Shown here: in pieces, positions 63,490 through 64,000 of the stretch
How positions within the stretch are numbered: position 1 is the first letter of the stretch
Layout of the letters: every line of letters begins with the position of its first letter
NCBI RefSeq assembly: GCF_004402485.1
Contig: NZ_SOFG01000011.1
Span: forward strand, 372,001-436,000
Direction: 5' to 3'
DNA: 64,000 bases
From: Cryobacterium algoricola
GTDB taxonomy: Bacteria > Actinomycetota > Actinomycetes > Actinomycetales > Microbacteriaceae
Translations under genes and position numbers: made by a program
Notes under the pieces: generated by a model
Told to the model about the DNA's origin: nothing
What the model saw: only the letters and a program-made list of their open reading frames with translations
The model's database searches: none

Positions 63490-64000
63490 ATGATCACCGC
63501 CGATCCCACCCTGCGCACCGCCCTGTCCCAGCCGGAACCCGACGAGCACGGGATCGATGCCCTGACCCTGGGCCGTCGCATCCGTGAACTCAGGGGCTCC
63601 CGCAGGATGACCCTCGACACCCTCGCTGCGGCGGTCGGGCGGGCGCCGTCGCAGGTCTCGATGATCGAGAACGGCAAGCGGGAGCCGCGGCTGTCGATGC
63701 TCCGCTCGATCGCGACCGCGCTCGGAACCACGGTCGACGAGCTGCTCAAGACGGAGGCGCCGTCGGAACGGGCCGCCCTGGAGATCGCGGTGGAACGCGC
63801 CCAGCGCGGGCCGGTGTTCACCGCACTCGGGCTCCCGCACATCCGAATCGGCCGGTCAACGAGCGATGAGGCACTCCAGACGATCCTCACCCTGCACCAC
63901 GAGATCGAGCGCCTGCACCGGGAACGGGCGGCGACCCCCGAAGAGGCGCGGCGGGCGAACGCCGAACTGCGCGGCATCATGCGCGCGCGGGACAACTACT
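63490..64000 (+). CDS. ramB: RamB-like short-chain fatty acyl regulator (3' end outside window)
   Basis: The 170 visible codons start with a Cro/C1-type helix-turn-helix (about residues 25-80: [60 protein letters not shown]). A helical stretch follows, [38 protein letters not shown], matching the region before the ligand domain in RamB-type proteins. In Corynebacterium and Mycobacterium RamB controls aceA/aceB and acetate genes. The divergent position next to aceA supports the same role here. Confidence 0.85.
   Translation, partial: MITADPTLRTALSQPEPDEHGIDALTLGRRIRELRGSRRMTLDTLAAAVGRAPSQVSMIENGKREPRLSMLRSIATALGTTVDELLKTEAPSERAALEIAVERAQRGPVFTALGLPHIRIGRSTSDEALQTILTLHHEIERLHRERAATPEEARRANAELRGIMRARDNY

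Overview
The window looks like chromosomal DNA of a high-GC Gram-positive actinobacterium, most likely a member of the Microbacteriaceae. This rests on the strong G/C bias at third codon positions, the class Ib nrdHIEF operon, a RamB-like regulator divergent from the glyoxylate genes, an LAxTG-type surface protein, many ATGA/GTGA gene overlaps and the absence of phage or IS genes. The family call is inference from gene content; no 16S rRNA is present.

Layout. 1-3059: RbsB/RbsC-like sugar importer (permease cut by the window edge) with a divergent LacI regulator and a perfect operator. 3066-7976: universal stress protein, secreted lysozyme-like protein, MarR/Ohr pair, secreted GH25-like protein and an unknown secreted repeat protein. 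7998-12160: nrdHIEF with tandem NrdR-type boxes and three DnaA boxes upstream. 12161-13549: AbiEi/DUF559 protein and a 19-bp tandem repeat array. 13580-30273: sugar-import island with a YtfQRT-YjfF system and its LacI, two ChvE-GguAB systems, araD, a decayed araA and another LacI. 30290-37178: cyclase-family protein, APC permease, metB, cbs and an ABC exporter. 37264-38471: a second AbiEi/DUF559 gene framed by two copies of a repeated hairpin. 38507-43363: alpha-glucoside-type importer with divergent LacI. 43451-49222: MFS/MarR operon, rplJ-rplL with L10 leader and attenuator, a second MFS/MarR operon, and a third copy of the hairpin. 49259-52508: OmpR-type two-component system and a lone YqaJ-like nuclease. 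52468-56887: a five-gene SipW/TasA-like surface-fibre operon with a ricin-lectin protein and an LAHTG-anchored protein. 57054-60200: quinone oxidoreductase, photolyase and GNAT, bordered by long perfect inverted repeats. 60216-64000: aceB, aceA and a divergent RamB-like regulator.

How it fits together. Five sugar importers with four LacI repressors, each beside recognisable palindromic sites, point to a carbohydrate scavenger living on plant or soil sugars. The arabinose branch is degraded: araD is intact, but only the last 49 codons of araA remain. Several operons carry a strong GC hairpin directly after the most abundant product (binding protein or fibre subunit), which suggests a shared way of setting subunit ratios. 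The most interesting parts are the SipW/TasA-like operon, the nrd promoter with NrdR and DnaA sites together, the dispersed hairpin family around a DUF559 gene, and the 19-bp array. All calls come from reading the sequence; no database search was possible.
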